Counted from the stretch's first letter, positions 25,127 through 35,210 are shown. The stretch: DNA of 64,000 nucleotides from Cerina sp048266425 (GCA_048266425.1 JBLWZN010000006.1:51744-115743); one strand, 5' to 3'. Translations and numbers: made by a program. Notes: generated from the letters alone by a model not told the origin.

Positions 25127-27181
25127 ATGAATAGAATAAATATATTGACAGTTTTATTTTTTTTATGCCTTGTTTCCGAGAGTATGGGACAGAACTATAA
25201 ATTTGGCAACGTTTCAAAAGACGAACTGATGGAAAAGGCCTGCTCCCAAGATTCTTCCGCTGCCGCCGAAGTACTTTACAGAAAAGTAGATGTAAGTTTT
25301 GATTATGTGCAATCAAGTGGTTTTAGGGTAGTGACAGAGATTCATGAACGGGTGAAGATTTATAAAAAGGATGGTTTTGACTATGCCACGGTTATCGAAA
25401 AGTTACGCAAACGAGGCAGGGAAAAGGAAAAGGTGTTTGGTTTAAGTGCTATTACATATAACCTAGAAAACGGAAAAATAGTAGAATACAAATTAAAAAG
25501 CTCTGGAATTTTTTCGACCGATCTGAATAAATATTACGATGAGGATAAATTTACCATGCCCAATGTGATCGAAGGGAGCATATTGGAATACGAATACAAG
25601 ATCAGTTCCCCTTTTTATTATTCTCTAGAGGATATAACCTTTCAATATGACATCCCTATAAAAAAACAGGAAGTTTCCATAGAAATTCCAGAATACTTCG
25701 TTTTTAAACCCGCTATAAAGGGCTACTTGCCAGTAAATCCAAAAATTGGCACAAAACGGGGAAAGATTAGGTTGGATACCAAAACTAGGTCTACCAATGG
25801 TTATGTTCAATCCACATCATTTGATCAGGGGGAAGTAGAATTCATGATTAAAACCACTGATTTTACAATGGATAATGTTCCCGCACTGAAAGAAGAGCCT
25901 TACGTAAATGATATGGACAATTACAGGAGTGCTGTTAACTACGAGCTAGAATATGTTCAGTTTCCAAGGTCGACAATTGAAAGTTATACCACCACCTGGG
26001 AGAAAGTTGTCAAAACCATTTATGATAGCGATGATTTTGGGGGTCAATTAAATCGTTCCAAATATTTTAAGGCTGACCTGGCTTCTTTAATTCAGGGCAA
26101 ATCGGATGAAGGCCAAAAAATGTCTGCGATTTTTTCCTTTGTACAGGATCGGATGAACTGGAATGGATTTTTGGGGTATTATACTGATAAGGGGGTAGAG
26201 GATGCCTATCAAGAAAAATCCGGTAACGTTGCCGATATCAATCTTATGCTTACCGCCATGTTAAAAGGTGCAGGAATGGAGGCGAATCCCGTATTAATAA
26301 GTACTAGGGATAATGGAGTCCCTCTTTTTCCAACAATTGAAGGCTTTAACTATGTTGTAGCTTCTGTAAATCTGAACGGAAGCATTATTTTGCTCGATGC
26401 TACCAATAAGTTTGCGGAGCCCAATGTTTTGCCCACTAGGACACTGAACTGGTTTGGTAGGATGATAGGGGAAAACGGATCTACATCGACCCTATCGGTC
26501 TTTCCCGAAAAGCCGTCCAAAGAGATTAACGTGTTGAGCCTCAATTTAAAAAATGATGGTACCGTGGATGGAAAAATCCGGAAAACTTATATGGATCATA
26601 AAGCTTATATTTTCAGAAATGCCTATAATGATGTAAGCAGGGACGATTATTTGGATAAAATCGAAAACCAGTTTCAGGGTATGGAAATATCGGATTATGA
26701 GGTCAGCAACGATAAGGTCCTTGGCAAACCTATTATAGAGAAATTTGAATACAAATTGGAAAACCAAGTAAATGTTATAGGGGATAAAATATATTTTTCA
26801 CCTTTGTTGCAGTATGCCTTGGTTGAAAATCCATTTAAATTGGATCAACGGAGCTATCCCATCGATTATGCTTTTCCCTGGCATGAACAATACAACGTAA
26901 TTATAACCATTCCTTCAGGTTATGAGGTTATTTCCAGACCCGATGATGTTAAGTTGGTACTCAATGATGATCTCGGAAGTTTTTCATTTCAAATGGCAGA
27001 AGTTTCAAATTCACTACAAATAAGGGTAGAGTTTTCAATGAACAAAGCTGTAATAGCCCCACAAGATTACGCGGTTATAAAAGAATTATATAAAAAGGTT
27101 GTTGAAAAAGAAACAGAAAAAGTAGTTTTATCTAAAATTTCTGAAGATGGACATACGGAAAGCACAGTTGGAAGTCGATAA
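25127..27181 (+). CDS. DUF3857 domain exported protein, second copy
   Basis: A 684-residue relative of the preceding protein with a signal peptide (residues 1-21, ending SESMGQ), a DUF3857 region and a transglutaminase-like stretch. The nucleophile position differs: where the neighbour has YGDCKG, this one reads KSGNVADINLML, without the Cys. It may therefore be a non-catalytic partner. Its 3' end overlaps the following gene by 35 nt in another frame, so the three genes are probably one transcript. Confidence 0.8.
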   Translation: MNRINILTVLFFLCLVSESMGQNYKFGNVSKDELMEKACSQDSSAAAEVLYRKVDVSFDYVQSSGFRVVTEIHERVKIYKKDGFDYATVIEKLRKRGREKEKVFGLSAITYNLENGKIVEYKLKSSGIFSTDLNKYYDEDKFTMPNVIEGSILEYEYKISSPFYYSLEDITFQYDIPIKKQEVSIEIPEYFVFKPAIKGYLPVNPKIGTKRGKIRLDTKTRSTNGYVQSTSFDQGEVEFMIKTTDFTMDNVPALKEEPYVNDMDNYRSAVNYELEYVQFPRSTIESYTTTWEKVVKTIYDSDDFGGQLNRSKYFKADLASLIQGKSDEGQKMSAIFSFVQDRMNWNGFLGYYTDKGVEDAYQEKSGNVADINLMLTAMLKGAGMEANPVLISTRDNGVPLFPTIEGFNYVVASVNLNGSIILLDATNKFAEPNVLPTRTLNWFGRMIGENGSTSTLSVFPEKPSKEINVLSLNLKNDGTVDGKIRKTYMDHKAYIFRNAYNDVSRDDYLDKIENQFQGMEISDYEVSNDKVLGKPIIEKFEYKLENQVNVIGDKIYFSPLLQYALVENPFKLDQRSYPIDYAFPWHEQYNVIITIPSGYEVISRPDDVKLVLNDDLGSFSFQMAEVSNSLQIRVEFSMNKAVIAPQDYAVIKELYKKVVEKETEKVVLSKISEDGHTESTVGSR

Positions 27182-27473
27182 TTGGATCAAGGCCCATGGT
27201 GTACGTTATTTTAATGAACTCACAAATATGGCACAGTTGACCGAGGAGGTTGGCGAAGTGGCCCGTATTATTGCTAGGCGCTACGGGGAACAGAGCGAAA
27301 AGGAATCCGATAAATCCAAGGATCTGGGAGAGGAATTGGCCGACGTCCTTTTTGTGGTGCTGTGTTTGGCGAACCAAACGGGAATCGACCTGCAGGAGGC
27401 ATTCGACAAGAAATTGGACCTAAAAGCCAAGCGCGACCACGACAGGCATCAGAATAACAAAAAATTGAAATAG
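27147..27473 (+). CDS. MazG-like nucleotide pyrophosphohydrolase
   Basis: All-alpha NTP pyrophosphatase of 108 residues. EEVGEVARIIARR and the following GEELADVLFVVLCLAN contain the EExxE ... ExxD acidic residues that bind magnesium. Such proteins hydrolyse dNTPs or modified nucleotides to monophosphates; the exact substrate is unknown. The start lies 35 nt inside the previous gene, which is unusual but gives the normal family N-terminus (MDIRKAQLEVDNWI). Confidence 0.88.
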   Translation: MDIRKAQLEVDNWIKAHGVRYFNELTNMAQLTEEVGEVARIIARRYGEQSEKESDKSKDLGEELADVLFVVLCLANQTGIDLQEAFDKKLDLKAKRDHDRHQNNKKLK

Positions 27474-27562
27474 GACGATCGGAATACGGACTTTGACGGT
27501 TTGCCAAAATTTGTCAAAGTCGGTTTCTAAAAACCTTTTAATCTACCAAAAATACTACAGGA

Positions 27563-28795
27563 TTGAAACTACATTTATCACCGCCCCCGAATACATTACT
27601 AAAATCCGACATCAAGATAACCGGCTCCAAGAGCGAGACCAACAGGTTGTTGCTTTTGCGGGCAATATTTCCGAACATATCCATCAAGAATCTGTCCAAT
27701 TCCGACGATGCCCAGGCTATGGAAAAAGGATTGAAGGTGAAAACCGGGGAGGTGGATATCCACCATGCCGGGACGGCCATGCGATTTCTAACGGCTTATT
27801 TCGCTTCCCAAGAGGGGAAGGAGGTGGTGCTGACGGGTTCCAAGAGGATGACGGAACGCCCAATACAGGTATTGGTGGAAGCGTTACAAGGCTTGGGGGC
27901 CGATATTGAATACCTTAAAAACCATGGGTATCCGCCCATTAAGATAAGGGGAAAGGAATTGACCAAAAACAAGGCGAGCCTTCCGGCAAACATAAGCAGT
28001 CAATATATCTCTGCCCTGCTGTTGATAGCCCCTGGGTTAAAAAATGGTTTGGAACTGGAACTTATCGGTAAAATCACCTCTGTTCCCTATATAAAAATGA
28101 CCTTGGGCTTGCTGACCCAGATTGGGGTGAAAAATTCCTTTGAAGGAAATACGGTCAAGGTAAGTCCAATGCCTCAAGTGGGGCCAATGCAGATCGTTGT
28201 GGAATCTGATTGGAGCTCGGCCTCGTATTTTTACAGTATCGTAGCCCTTGCCGATGTTGGCACGGAAATTATGCTATCTGCCTATAAAAAGGACAGCCTA
28301 CAGGGCGATAGTGTCCTTTCGGAAATTTATAAGCAATTAGGTGTGGAAACATTTTTTGATGGGAACAGGATCAGATTAAGTAAAATATCCGACCTGAAAC
28401 CTGAAACCTTGAACCTTGAACTCTCCAATGCCCCGGACATTGCCCAAACCATAGCGGTTACCTGTTTCGGGTTAGGTATAGGTTGCCATCTTACCGGGCT
28501 GCATACCTTGAAAATCAAGGAGACCGATAGGCTGGAGGCATTAAAAATTGAACTTTCCAAGTTAGGTGCCAACATCTCCGTCTCGGACAAGGATTTAACG
28601 CTCCGGCCCACTTCTACCATAAATAGCGAGGTGGCTATAGACACCTACAACGACCACAGGATGGCCATGGCCTTTGCCCCTCTGGCGCTAAAAACGGATA
28701 TTTTGATAAACGATGCGGAAGTTGTGTCCAAGTCTTATCCCGACTTCTGGAAGGATTTGGAGTCCCTCCAATTTCAAATTAGGAAGCTTTTATAA
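27563..28795 (+). CDS. aroA: 3-Phosphoshikimate 1-carboxyvinyltransferase (EPSP synthase)
   Basis: Sixth step of the shikimate pathway, joining shikimate 3-phosphate and phosphoenolpyruvate. The substrate-binding ITGSKSETNR lies at residues ~19-28, HHAGTAMRFL (variant of the GNAGTA motif) near 92, and DTYNDHRMAMAFA near the C-terminus. The 410-residue protein starts at TTG 27563; no better start is available. The segment LKPETLNLELSN around residue 280 is encoded by a short direct repeat (CCTGAAA, CCTTGAA), perhaps an in-frame insertion. Not linked to the aromatic operon at 16-20 kb. Confidence 0.92.
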   Translation: MKLHLSPPPNTLLKSDIKITGSKSETNRLLLLRAIFPNISIKNLSNSDDAQAMEKGLKVKTGEVDIHHAGTAMRFLTAYFASQEGKEVVLTGSKRMTERPIQVLVEALQGLGADIEYLKNHGYPPIKIRGKELTKNKASLPANISSQYISALLLIAPGLKNGLELELIGKITSVPYIKMTLGLLTQIGVKNSFEGNTVKVSPMPQVGPMQIVVESDWSSASYFYSIVALADVGTEIMLSAYKKDSLQGDSVLSEIYKQLGVETFFDGNRIRLSKISDLKPETLNLELSNAPDIAQTIAVTCFGLGIGCHLTGLHTLKIKETDRLEALKIELSKLGANISVSDKDLTLRPTSTINSEVAIDTYNDHRMAMAFAPLALKTDILINDAEVVSKSYPDFWKDLESLQFQIRKLL

Positions 28796-28866
28796 CGGTT
28801 CCTACTGTAACCTATCCGCTCCAATTCCGCACTAGGCGGGGCCCGATTATTTAAACCGCCATTTAC

Positions 28867-28898
28867 TTGACATCCGCCCCTCCAGGGTCGTATATTTG
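28867..28898 (+). promoter_or_regulatory. Promoter of queA
   Basis: TTG at 28867-28869 and a perfect TATATTTG at 28891-28898, 21 nt apart, 42 nt before the start codon. Confidence 0.6.
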
Positions 28899-28939
28899 CA
28901 GCCGCAAAAATCGTTAACAAAAATCAATAGATCTAACAT

Positions 28940-29989
28940 ATGAAATTATCACATTTTAATTTTGAACTTCCCAAGGAATTACTGGCCGAGTACCCATCAG
29001 AACAGAGGGATGAGGCCAAGTTGATGGTCGTTCATAGGGACACTGGGAAGATAGAGCACAAAATGTTCAAAGATCTCATTGATTATTTTGACGAGGGCGA
29101 TGTAATGGTTCTAAACAATACCAAGGTATTTCCCGCTAGATTGTACGGCAACAAGGAAAAGACAGGAGCGCGGATCGAAGTGTTTTTACTGCGTGAACTC
29201 AACGAGGAGCAGCGTCTATGGGACGTTTTGGTAGATCCGGCCCGTAAAATAAGGATTGGCAATAAGTTGTACTTTGGGGATGATGAAACATTGGTAGCCG
29301 AAGTTATAGACAATACTACCTCCAGGGGAAGGACCTTGCGTTTCCTTTACGATGGCTCCTATTTGGATTTTCGCAGAAAACTGAGGGAACTTGGGGAGAC
29401 ACCTTTGCCCAAATATATTAAAAGGTCCGTAGAGCCCGAGGATGAAGAGCGTTATCAAACGATCTATGCCAAACATGAAGGTGCTGTTGCAGCCCCGACG
29501 GCAGGACTCCATTTTTCCAAGCATTTGCTTAAGCGCTTGGAGATTAAGGGCATTGATTTTGCCGAATTGACCCTACATGTTGGTTTGGGAACCTTCAATC
29601 CTGTTGAGGTGGAAGATCTGTCCAAGCATAAAATGGACAGTGAGGAATTGGTCATCGATGAAAAGGCTACCGAAATTGTAAACAAGGCCAAGGCAAACAA
29701 GAAAAAAATATGTGCTGTTGGAACGACTGCCATGAGAGGGCTTGAAAGTGCCGTGTCTTCCGAGAGCAAGTTGAATACTTTTGATGGCTGGACCAATAAA
29801 TTTGTTTTTCCTCCATATGACTTTAGTATTGCCACTGCCATGGTCACCAATTTTCACTTGCCAAAATCTACCTTGTTGATGATGGTCTCCGCTTTTATGG
29901 GACACGATTTGATGAAACGGGCATATAAGGAGGCCATCCTGGAACAATACAAGTTTTATTCCTATGGGGATGCCATGTTGATCCTATAA
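28940..29989 (+). CDS. queA: tRNA preQ1(34) S-adenosylmethionine ribosyltransferase-isomerase (QueA)
   Basis: Transfers and isomerises the ribosyl moiety of SAM onto preQ1 in tRNA, forming epoxyqueuosine. The 349 residues align with the family throughout: LPKELLAEYPSEQRDEAKLMV at the start (shown in part), HEGAVAAPTAGLHF in the middle and FHLPKSTLLMMVSAF near the end. ATG at 28940 is preceded by an exact-match promoter, and a terminator follows at 30057. Confidence 0.95.
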   Translation: MKLSHFNFELPKELLAEYPSEQRDEAKLMVVHRDTGKIEHKMFKDLIDYFDEGDVMVLNNTKVFPARLYGNKEKTGARIEVFLLRELNEEQRLWDVLVDPARKIRIGNKLYFGDDETLVAEVIDNTTSRGRTLRFLYDGSYLDFRRKLRELGETPLPKYIKRSVEPEDEERYQTIYAKHEGAVAAPTAGLHFSKHLLKRLEIKGIDFAELTLHVGLGTFNPVEVEDLSKHKMDSEELVIDEKATEIVNKAKANKKKICAVGTTAMRGLESAVSSESKLNTFDGWTNKFVFPPYDFSIATAMVTNFHLPKSTLLMMVSAFMGHDLMKRAYKEAILEQYKFYSYGDAMLIL

Positions 29990-30005
29990 TTGGTTTATTG
30001 TATGC

Positions 30006-30025
30006 ATTCCCTCGAAGGAGGGAAT
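30006..30025. repeat. Small palindromic repeat after queA
   Basis: ATTCCCTC / GAGGGAAT with loop GAAG, 16 nt after the queA stop. Same general type as the other C/G-rich hairpins of the window. Confidence 0.45.
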
Positions 30026-30056
30026 CTTTAGTTTATAATCTGAATATGATATCCTG

Positions 30057-30100
30057 AATCCCACTTTTTTTCGTTGCGAATTAAAAGGGGGATTTTTTTT
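30057..30100 (+). terminator. Terminator after queA
   Basis: AATCCC...CTTTT and AAAAG...GGGATT arms, with the 3' arm running into eight T residues. Confidence 0.6.
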
Positions 30101-30252
30101 AGGAAACGTTCGGTTAAGGGACAAATTTAAAGCATAACCGCCCCGCCTTCGGCACCCCTCCTTTGTAAAGCGGGGACCATCGTTTTAGGATTTATATTGA
30201 AAGCAAGGTGTTGATTTCTAATTTGTGTTGTTGTTTTGCATAAATTAATCCA

Positions 30253-31296
30253 ATGGAAGCAGTAAAAAAGAAGGACATTCGGGCGTTGACCAAGGATCAG
30301 CTTAGGAATTTCTTTGTGAGCCAAGGAGATAAGCCGTTCCGTGGAAACCAGGTGTACGAATGGTTGTGGAAGAAGTCCGCCCATTCGTTTGAAGCCATGA
30401 CCAACATTTCATTGGAGACCCGGAAGCAATTGTCGGACAATTTTGTGATCAACCATATCAAGGTAGACCAAATGCAGCGTAGCGCCGATGGCACTATCAA
30501 AAATGCAGTTCGTTTACATGACGGCCTGGTTGTGGAATCCGTATTGATTCCGACAAAGACAAGGACTACCGCCTGTGTATCGAGTCAGGTTGGCTGTAGT
30601 TTGGATTGCCGATTCTGTGCTACCTCCCGTTTAAAGCGGATGCGCAATTTGAATCCCGACGAGATCTACGATCAGGTTGTGGCTATAGATAACGAGAGCC
30701 GGTTGTACTTTGAACGGCCGCTGAGCAATATCGTTTTTATGGGGATGGGCGAGCCGTTGATGAACTACAACAACGTATTAAAGGCCATCGATATGATTAC
30801 TTCGGCCGAAGGTCTTGGGATGTCCCCCAAGCGTATTACCGTTTCTACCTCTGGCGTTCCCAAGATGATCCGGAAAATGGCAGACGATGGGGTGAAGTTC
30901 AAATTGGCTGTATCCCTCCATTCGGCCATAGACGAGATCCGGACTTCCATTATGCCCTTCAATGCCACGTTTACCTTGACCGATCTGCGCGGTGCCCTTG
31001 AATATTGGTATCTAAAGACAAGGACCAGGATTACCTACGAATACGTAGTGTGGGAGGGGATCAATGACACTCAAAAAGATGTGGATGCCTTGATCGATTT
31101 TTGTCGATTTGCGCCGTCCAAGGTAAATTTGATAGAGTACAATCCCATCGACGATGGGGAATTTCAGCAGGCCGCCAATTCGGCTATAGAACTATATGTA
31201 GAATCCCTTGAGCGGAACGGTATCGTGGTAACCGTGCGTCGCTCCCGCGGCAAGGATATCGATGCCGCTTGCGGACAGTTGGCGAATAAATCCTAA
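30253..31296 (+). CDS. rlmN: Dual-specificity 23S rRNA/tRNA methyltransferase RlmN
   Basis: Radical-SAM enzyme that methylates C2 of A2503 in 23S rRNA and A37 in tRNA. The [4Fe-4S] motif CX3CX2C is in GCSLDCRFCATSRLK, and the C-terminal catalytic Cys in DAACGQL. FMGMGEPLMNY and RITVSTSGV are further family blocks. At 347 residues it is full length. The 263-nt gap before it carries the queA terminator and another C/G-rich repeat (30140-30175). Confidence 0.95.
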   Translation: MEAVKKKDIRALTKDQLRNFFVSQGDKPFRGNQVYEWLWKKSAHSFEAMTNISLETRKQLSDNFVINHIKVDQMQRSADGTIKNAVRLHDGLVVESVLIPTKTRTTACVSSQVGCSLDCRFCATSRLKRMRNLNPDEIYDQVVAIDNESRLYFERPLSNIVFMGMGEPLMNYNNVLKAIDMITSAEGLGMSPKRITVSTSGVPKMIRKMADDGVKFKLAVSLHSAIDEIRTSIMPFNATFTLTDLRGALEYWYLKTRTRITYEYVVWEGINDTQKDVDALIDFCRFAPSKVNLIEYNPIDDGEFQQAANSAIELYVESLERNGIVVTVRRSRGKDIDAACGQLANKS

Positions 31297-31469
31297 AAAG
31301 TTGGTCGTATTTGGTAGGTACGGGCCAATAATCATATTTTGGACAGTAAGGATTGACCCAATATCCCCATTTCTCCCTCGTAAATCATACCTAGTTATCC
31401 TTTAAATTTGATTAGTTTTACCAAACCAAAAAAACCAAATTTGCCCGCAATTTTGTCGGGAGTACCACA

Positions 31470-32450
31470 ATGGTGAAAATCGTATCTCAAATAAAGGAGC
31501 CGGTCAATGAGGAAATGGAGCTTTTTGAAAAAAAGTTCTACGAGTCCATGTCTTCCAAAGTGGCCCTTCTTAACCGGATTACCTACTATATCGTAAACCG
31601 CAAGGGGAAACAGATGCGTCCCATGTTCGTTTTCCTTACCGCCAAATTGGTTTCCGGGGGCGTTGTAAACGAACGCACCTATCGCGGGGCCTCGGTCATC
31701 GAATTGATTCATACGGCTACTTTGGTCCATGATGACGTAGTGGACGAAAGCAGTAAACGACGGGGTTTCTTTTCTATCAACGCCCTGTGGAAGAATAAGA
31801 TTGCGGTTTTGGTCGGGGATTATTTGTTGTCCAAGGGCCTTTTGCTATCCATTGATAATGGGGACTTTGATCTGCTCAGGATTATTTCTGTTGCCGTAAG
31901 GGAAATGAGCGAAGGGGAGCTGCTACAAATTGAGAAAGCGCGTCGTTTGGATATTACGGAGGAAGTCTATTACGATATCATCCGGCAAAAGACGGCTACG
32001 CTTATTGCGGCCTGTTGTAGTCTTGGCGCCTGTTCGGTAAATCCGGATTCCCCGGATGTGGAGACCTTTAGAAAGTTTGGGGAACTCATCGGGATGGCCT
32101 TTCAGATCAAGGATGACCTTTTTGATTACGGGGAGGAGAAGATCGGTAAGCCTACGGGTATCGACATCAAGGAACAAAAAATGACCTTGCCATTAATCTA
32201 TGTGCTCAATAACTGCTCCAAGGAAGAGCGCAGGTGGATGGTGAATACGGTAAAGAATCACAACAAGGATAAGAAGCGGGTCAAGGAAATCATTGCTTTT
32301 GTAAAGGAAAAGGGCGGACTCGACTATGCCGTTGGCAAAATGCTGGCTTTTAAGGAAGAGGCCTTGGCGTTATTGGAAACCTATCCGGAATCCGATTACA
32401 AGAATTCCCTGCATTTGATGGTCGATTACGTAGTGGAACGGAAGAAATAG
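31470..32450 (+). CDS. Polyprenyl diphosphate synthase
   Basis: trans-Prenyltransferase that elongates isoprenoid chains, probably for the menaquinone side chain. The first aspartate-rich motif is in LVHDDVVDES and the second in IKDDLFDYG, with the chain-length region before them. The 326 residues fit octaprenyl/heptaprenyl-type synthases; exact product length cannot be read by eye. ATG at 31470 is supported by the following conserved helices. Confidence 0.9.
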   Translation: MVKIVSQIKEPVNEEMELFEKKFYESMSSKVALLNRITYYIVNRKGKQMRPMFVFLTAKLVSGGVVNERTYRGASVIELIHTATLVHDDVVDESSKRRGFFSINALWKNKIAVLVGDYLLSKGLLLSIDNGDFDLLRIISVAVREMSEGELLQIEKARRLDITEEVYYDIIRQKTATLIAACCSLGACSVNPDSPDVETFRKFGELIGMAFQIKDDLFDYGEEKIGKPTGIDIKEQKMTLPLIYVLNNCSKEERRWMVNTVKNHNKDKKRVKEIIAFVKEKGGLDYAVGKMLAFKEEALALLETYPESDYKNSLHLMVDYVVERKK

Positions 32451-32811
32451 CCAGTGTCCGTCCATAAAGTCCGATGACGTCGTTACGCTCGTTTTGAAAA
32501 CCGTCATTTACCCTTGTAAACTCCTTGGTTTTCAAAACTTCACAGGCCTTGTTCCCAGACTTTCTAGATCAGACGCTTCAGTAATGGCAGAGGCTAACTT
32601 TTCGCTACACGCCTTCCGCTTTCCGCACTATAAATTTCGCACTTCGTATTTCGTACCTTTTTCCCATTCTATCTCGGGTTTGGCGTCCAGATAATCACGA
32701 TATGCAATGAACCAAGAGGCTAGAACCAGGAGCCAAGACAAAAAGGTCTAGTTTCTTGACTCTTGTAGCGCAGCGGTCTTGATTCTGATACATCGATCCG
32801 TCCGTGTCATT
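32451..32811. other. Intergenic stretch with short low-complexity repeats
   Basis: This 361-nt space holds no convincing gene. It contains phrases such as CGCACTTCGTATTTCGTAC (also seen near 40300-40420) and an inverted arrangement of CCAAGA/TCTTGG-like words around 32700-32780. Its origin looks like decayed repeat sequence. Confidence 0.4.
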
Positions 32812-33063
32812 TCATTTTAATCGGTCCAATTCCCGTCTCATGTCGTCCGTAAATTCGTTCTTGAAATAGGCTTTTCTGCAATGGGAGCATTCTATAATTT
32901 CCGATGTGCCTATTTTAAACAACGGCAGCCAAAACAAGTGAAAGTAGTTTGGTGTCAAGCTGGCCGTCAATGTACTTGTTTGCCCACAGTAGGGGCAGGC
33001 TATGTTGTGCAGCGTTCGGGTTTCGGTCTTTCCCGGCCTAGTACCGAAGAATAGTAGAAACAT
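32812..33063 (-). CDS. Zinc-ribbon-like small protein
   Basis: 83-residue protein with two CxxC pairs (CPYC near residue 24 and CSHC near 59) spaced like a zinc ribbon, with a hydrophobic HLFWLPLFKIG between them. The family is common in Bacteroidota, without known function. It stands divergent from dnaG. Confidence 0.7.
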   Translation of the reverse strand: MFLLFFGTRPGKTETRTLHNIACPYCGQTSTLTASLTPNYFHLFWLPLFKIGTSEIIECSHCRKAYFKNEFTDDMRRELDRLK

Positions 33064-33187
33064 AGGGGTAGGTTTATCAATCTAATCTACATATTTTATC
33101 GCAAAGTAGGAAATCGCGACCTTAGGTATTTCCCTTTTCAAAGCAAAGGTATTTTGCTACCTTTAACCTCCATTTTAATCCGCAATT

Positions 33188-35164
33188 TTGATTTCAAAAT
33201 CCACCATAGACCAAGTATATGAGACCGCCCGTTTGGAAGAGGTCATAGGCGATTTTGTGCAATTGAAAAAATCGGGTTCCAATTTTAAAGGGCTCAGCCC
33301 TTTTACCGATGAGCGCACCCCTAGTTTTATGGTTTCCCCCGTAAAGCAGATATGGAAGGATTTTAGTAGCGGCAAAGGGGGCAACGTAGTCGCTTTTTTG
33401 ATGGAGCACGAACACTTTACCTATCCGGAGGCCATTAAGTACTTGGCCAAGAAGTACAATATCGAGATCGAGGAGACGGAACAGAGCAATGAGGAAAAAG
33501 AGGCGGTCAACGAGCGGGAGAGTATGTATTTGGTTTCCGAATTTGCCCAAAAGCAGTTTGCAGAAAACCTTTGGGAGAATGAACTGGGAAAGGCCATAGG
33601 TCTCAGCTATTTCAAGGAACGCGGATTTACCGACGAGACGATCAAGAGGTTTGGCCTGGGCTATTGCCTGGACCAATGGGATGCCTTTACCAAGGTGGCC
33701 CTGGATAGGGGCTATCAGCTGGACTATCTGGAAAAGACCGGCCTTACCATCGTTAAGGAAGGGACTGAGGGCATGGAGCCCAAGACCTTCGATCGGTTTA
33801 AGGGCCGTGTAATGTTTCCCATCCATTCCATGAGTGGTCGCGTGCTGGGATTTGGAGGGCGGATTTTGACCAGCGACAAAAAGGTGGCAAAATACCTCAA
33901 TTCGCCAGAAAGCGATATTTACCATAAGAGCAAGGTGCTGTACGGTATTTATTTTGCCAAGCAGGCCATCGCCAAGGAAGATAACTGCTATCTGGTGGAA
34001 GGGTATACGGATGTTATACAGTTTTATCAACGGGGTATAGAAAACGTGGTCGCTTCGAGCGGAACGGCACTTACGCCGGACCAAATACGGCTCATCAACC
34101 GGCTTACCAAGAACATCACCGTGCTTTTTGATGGGGATGCGGCCGGACTCAGGGCTTCCCTAAGGGGTATCGACCTTATCCTGGAGCAGGGGATGAACGT
34201 TAAGGTATGTACCTTCCCGGAAGGGGAGGATCCCGACAGTTTTTCCAAGAACAACGAGGTTGGGGAGGTGGTTGCCTATCTCCAAAAGAATTCAAAGGAT
34301 TTTATTCAGTTCAAGGCGTCCTTGCTGGTCCAGGAGGCCGCCAACGACCCCATAAAAAGGGCGGATACCATCCGCGATATCGTCCATAGCATTGCCAAGA
34401 TTCCCGATCGGATCAAAAGGGAGGTCTATATACAGGAATGTGCCCAGATCATGAACATCTCGGAAGGGGTCCTGTTCAATACCTTGGCGCAGATCGGGCA
34501 AAAGGAATTTTCCGAGGCCTCCAAAATTGCACGGCAGCAGCAAAAGGCGTTCGAAGTGGTCAGGGATGAAGAACCACAGGTAAGGGTGGACGTGCAGTAC
34601 GAACTGGAACGAAAAATAATAGGGATGCTCCTGTTATACGGAAACCTGCAAGAGAAATTTGAAGATCTTATCCTAAAAGAGAATGAGGGTGGCGACCTAA
34701 TTTTGGAAAAGGAATCCGTCGAGGCCAAGGTCTATGAGAAAATATATTTGGACCTACACGAGGATGAAATAGAACTTAGCAATGAAAGGTTTAGGAACAT
34801 TTATTCCAAACTTATCGAACAGTTGAACGAAAAGGAAGATTTTTCCATCAATTCCTTTATGTCGGATCTAGATCAGGATATGGTTTCCGAGATCTCCTCC
34901 ATTTTGATGGAAGATGAAAAGTACACGCTTCATCAATGGGAACGGAAGGATATTTATCCCAAGGAAAGAAAGGTAGGGGTTTCCCAGCTGGTGAGCGAAA
35001 CCATACTTACCCTCCGCTGTTTTTTGGTAAAGAGGCGTATTGCCGTTCTGCAAGAAAATACCAAGGAAGTTGATGGGGATCACCGGGAAATACTGGAGGA
35101 GATAATGAACTACCTTCAGCTGAACAAGCTATTGAACCAGAAATTGAACCGGGTGTTTTCCTGA
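33188..35164 (+). CDS. dnaG: DNA primase DnaG with degenerate zinc-binding domain
   Basis: Synthesises RNA primers at the replication fork. The N-terminal zinc-finger domain is recognisable (GLSPFTDERTPSF at 35-47) but all four ligands of the usual CHC2 finger are replaced: Ser37, Thr40, Asp58 and Ser61. The catalytic TOPRIM core is intact (LVEGYTDVIQFYQ, LFDGDAAGLRASLRG) and the C-terminal region for helicase contact follows. TTG at 33188 is the start. The 658-residue length is normal. Confidence 0.94.
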   Translation: MISKSTIDQVYETARLEEVIGDFVQLKKSGSNFKGLSPFTDERTPSFMVSPVKQIWKDFSSGKGGNVVAFLMEHEHFTYPEAIKYLAKKYNIEIEETEQSNEEKEAVNERESMYLVSEFAQKQFAENLWENELGKAIGLSYFKERGFTDETIKRFGLGYCLDQWDAFTKVALDRGYQLDYLEKTGLTIVKEGTEGMEPKTFDRFKGRVMFPIHSMSGRVLGFGGRILTSDKKVAKYLNSPESDIYHKSKVLYGIYFAKQAIAKEDNCYLVEGYTDVIQFYQRGIENVVASSGTALTPDQIRLINRLTKNITVLFDGDAAGLRASLRGIDLILEQGMNVKVCTFPEGEDPDSFSKNNEVGEVVAYLQKNSKDFIQFKASLLVQEAANDPIKRADTIRDIVHSIAKIPDRIKREVYIQECAQIMNISEGVLFNTLAQIGQKEFSEASKIARQQQKAFEVVRDEEPQVRVDVQYELERKIIGMLLLYGNLQEKFEDLILKENEGGDLILEKESVEAKVYEKIYLDLHEDEIELSNERFRNIYSKLIEQLNEKEDFSINSFMSDLDQDMVSEISSILMEDEKYTLHQWERKDIYPKERKVGVSQLVSETILTLRCFLVKRRIAVLQENTKEVDGDHREILEEIMNYLQLNKLLNQKLNRVFS

Positions 35165-35210
35165 GCGATCGGATATGATCCTTGATCTATCGAAAACGAT
35201 TGAAAAACAA

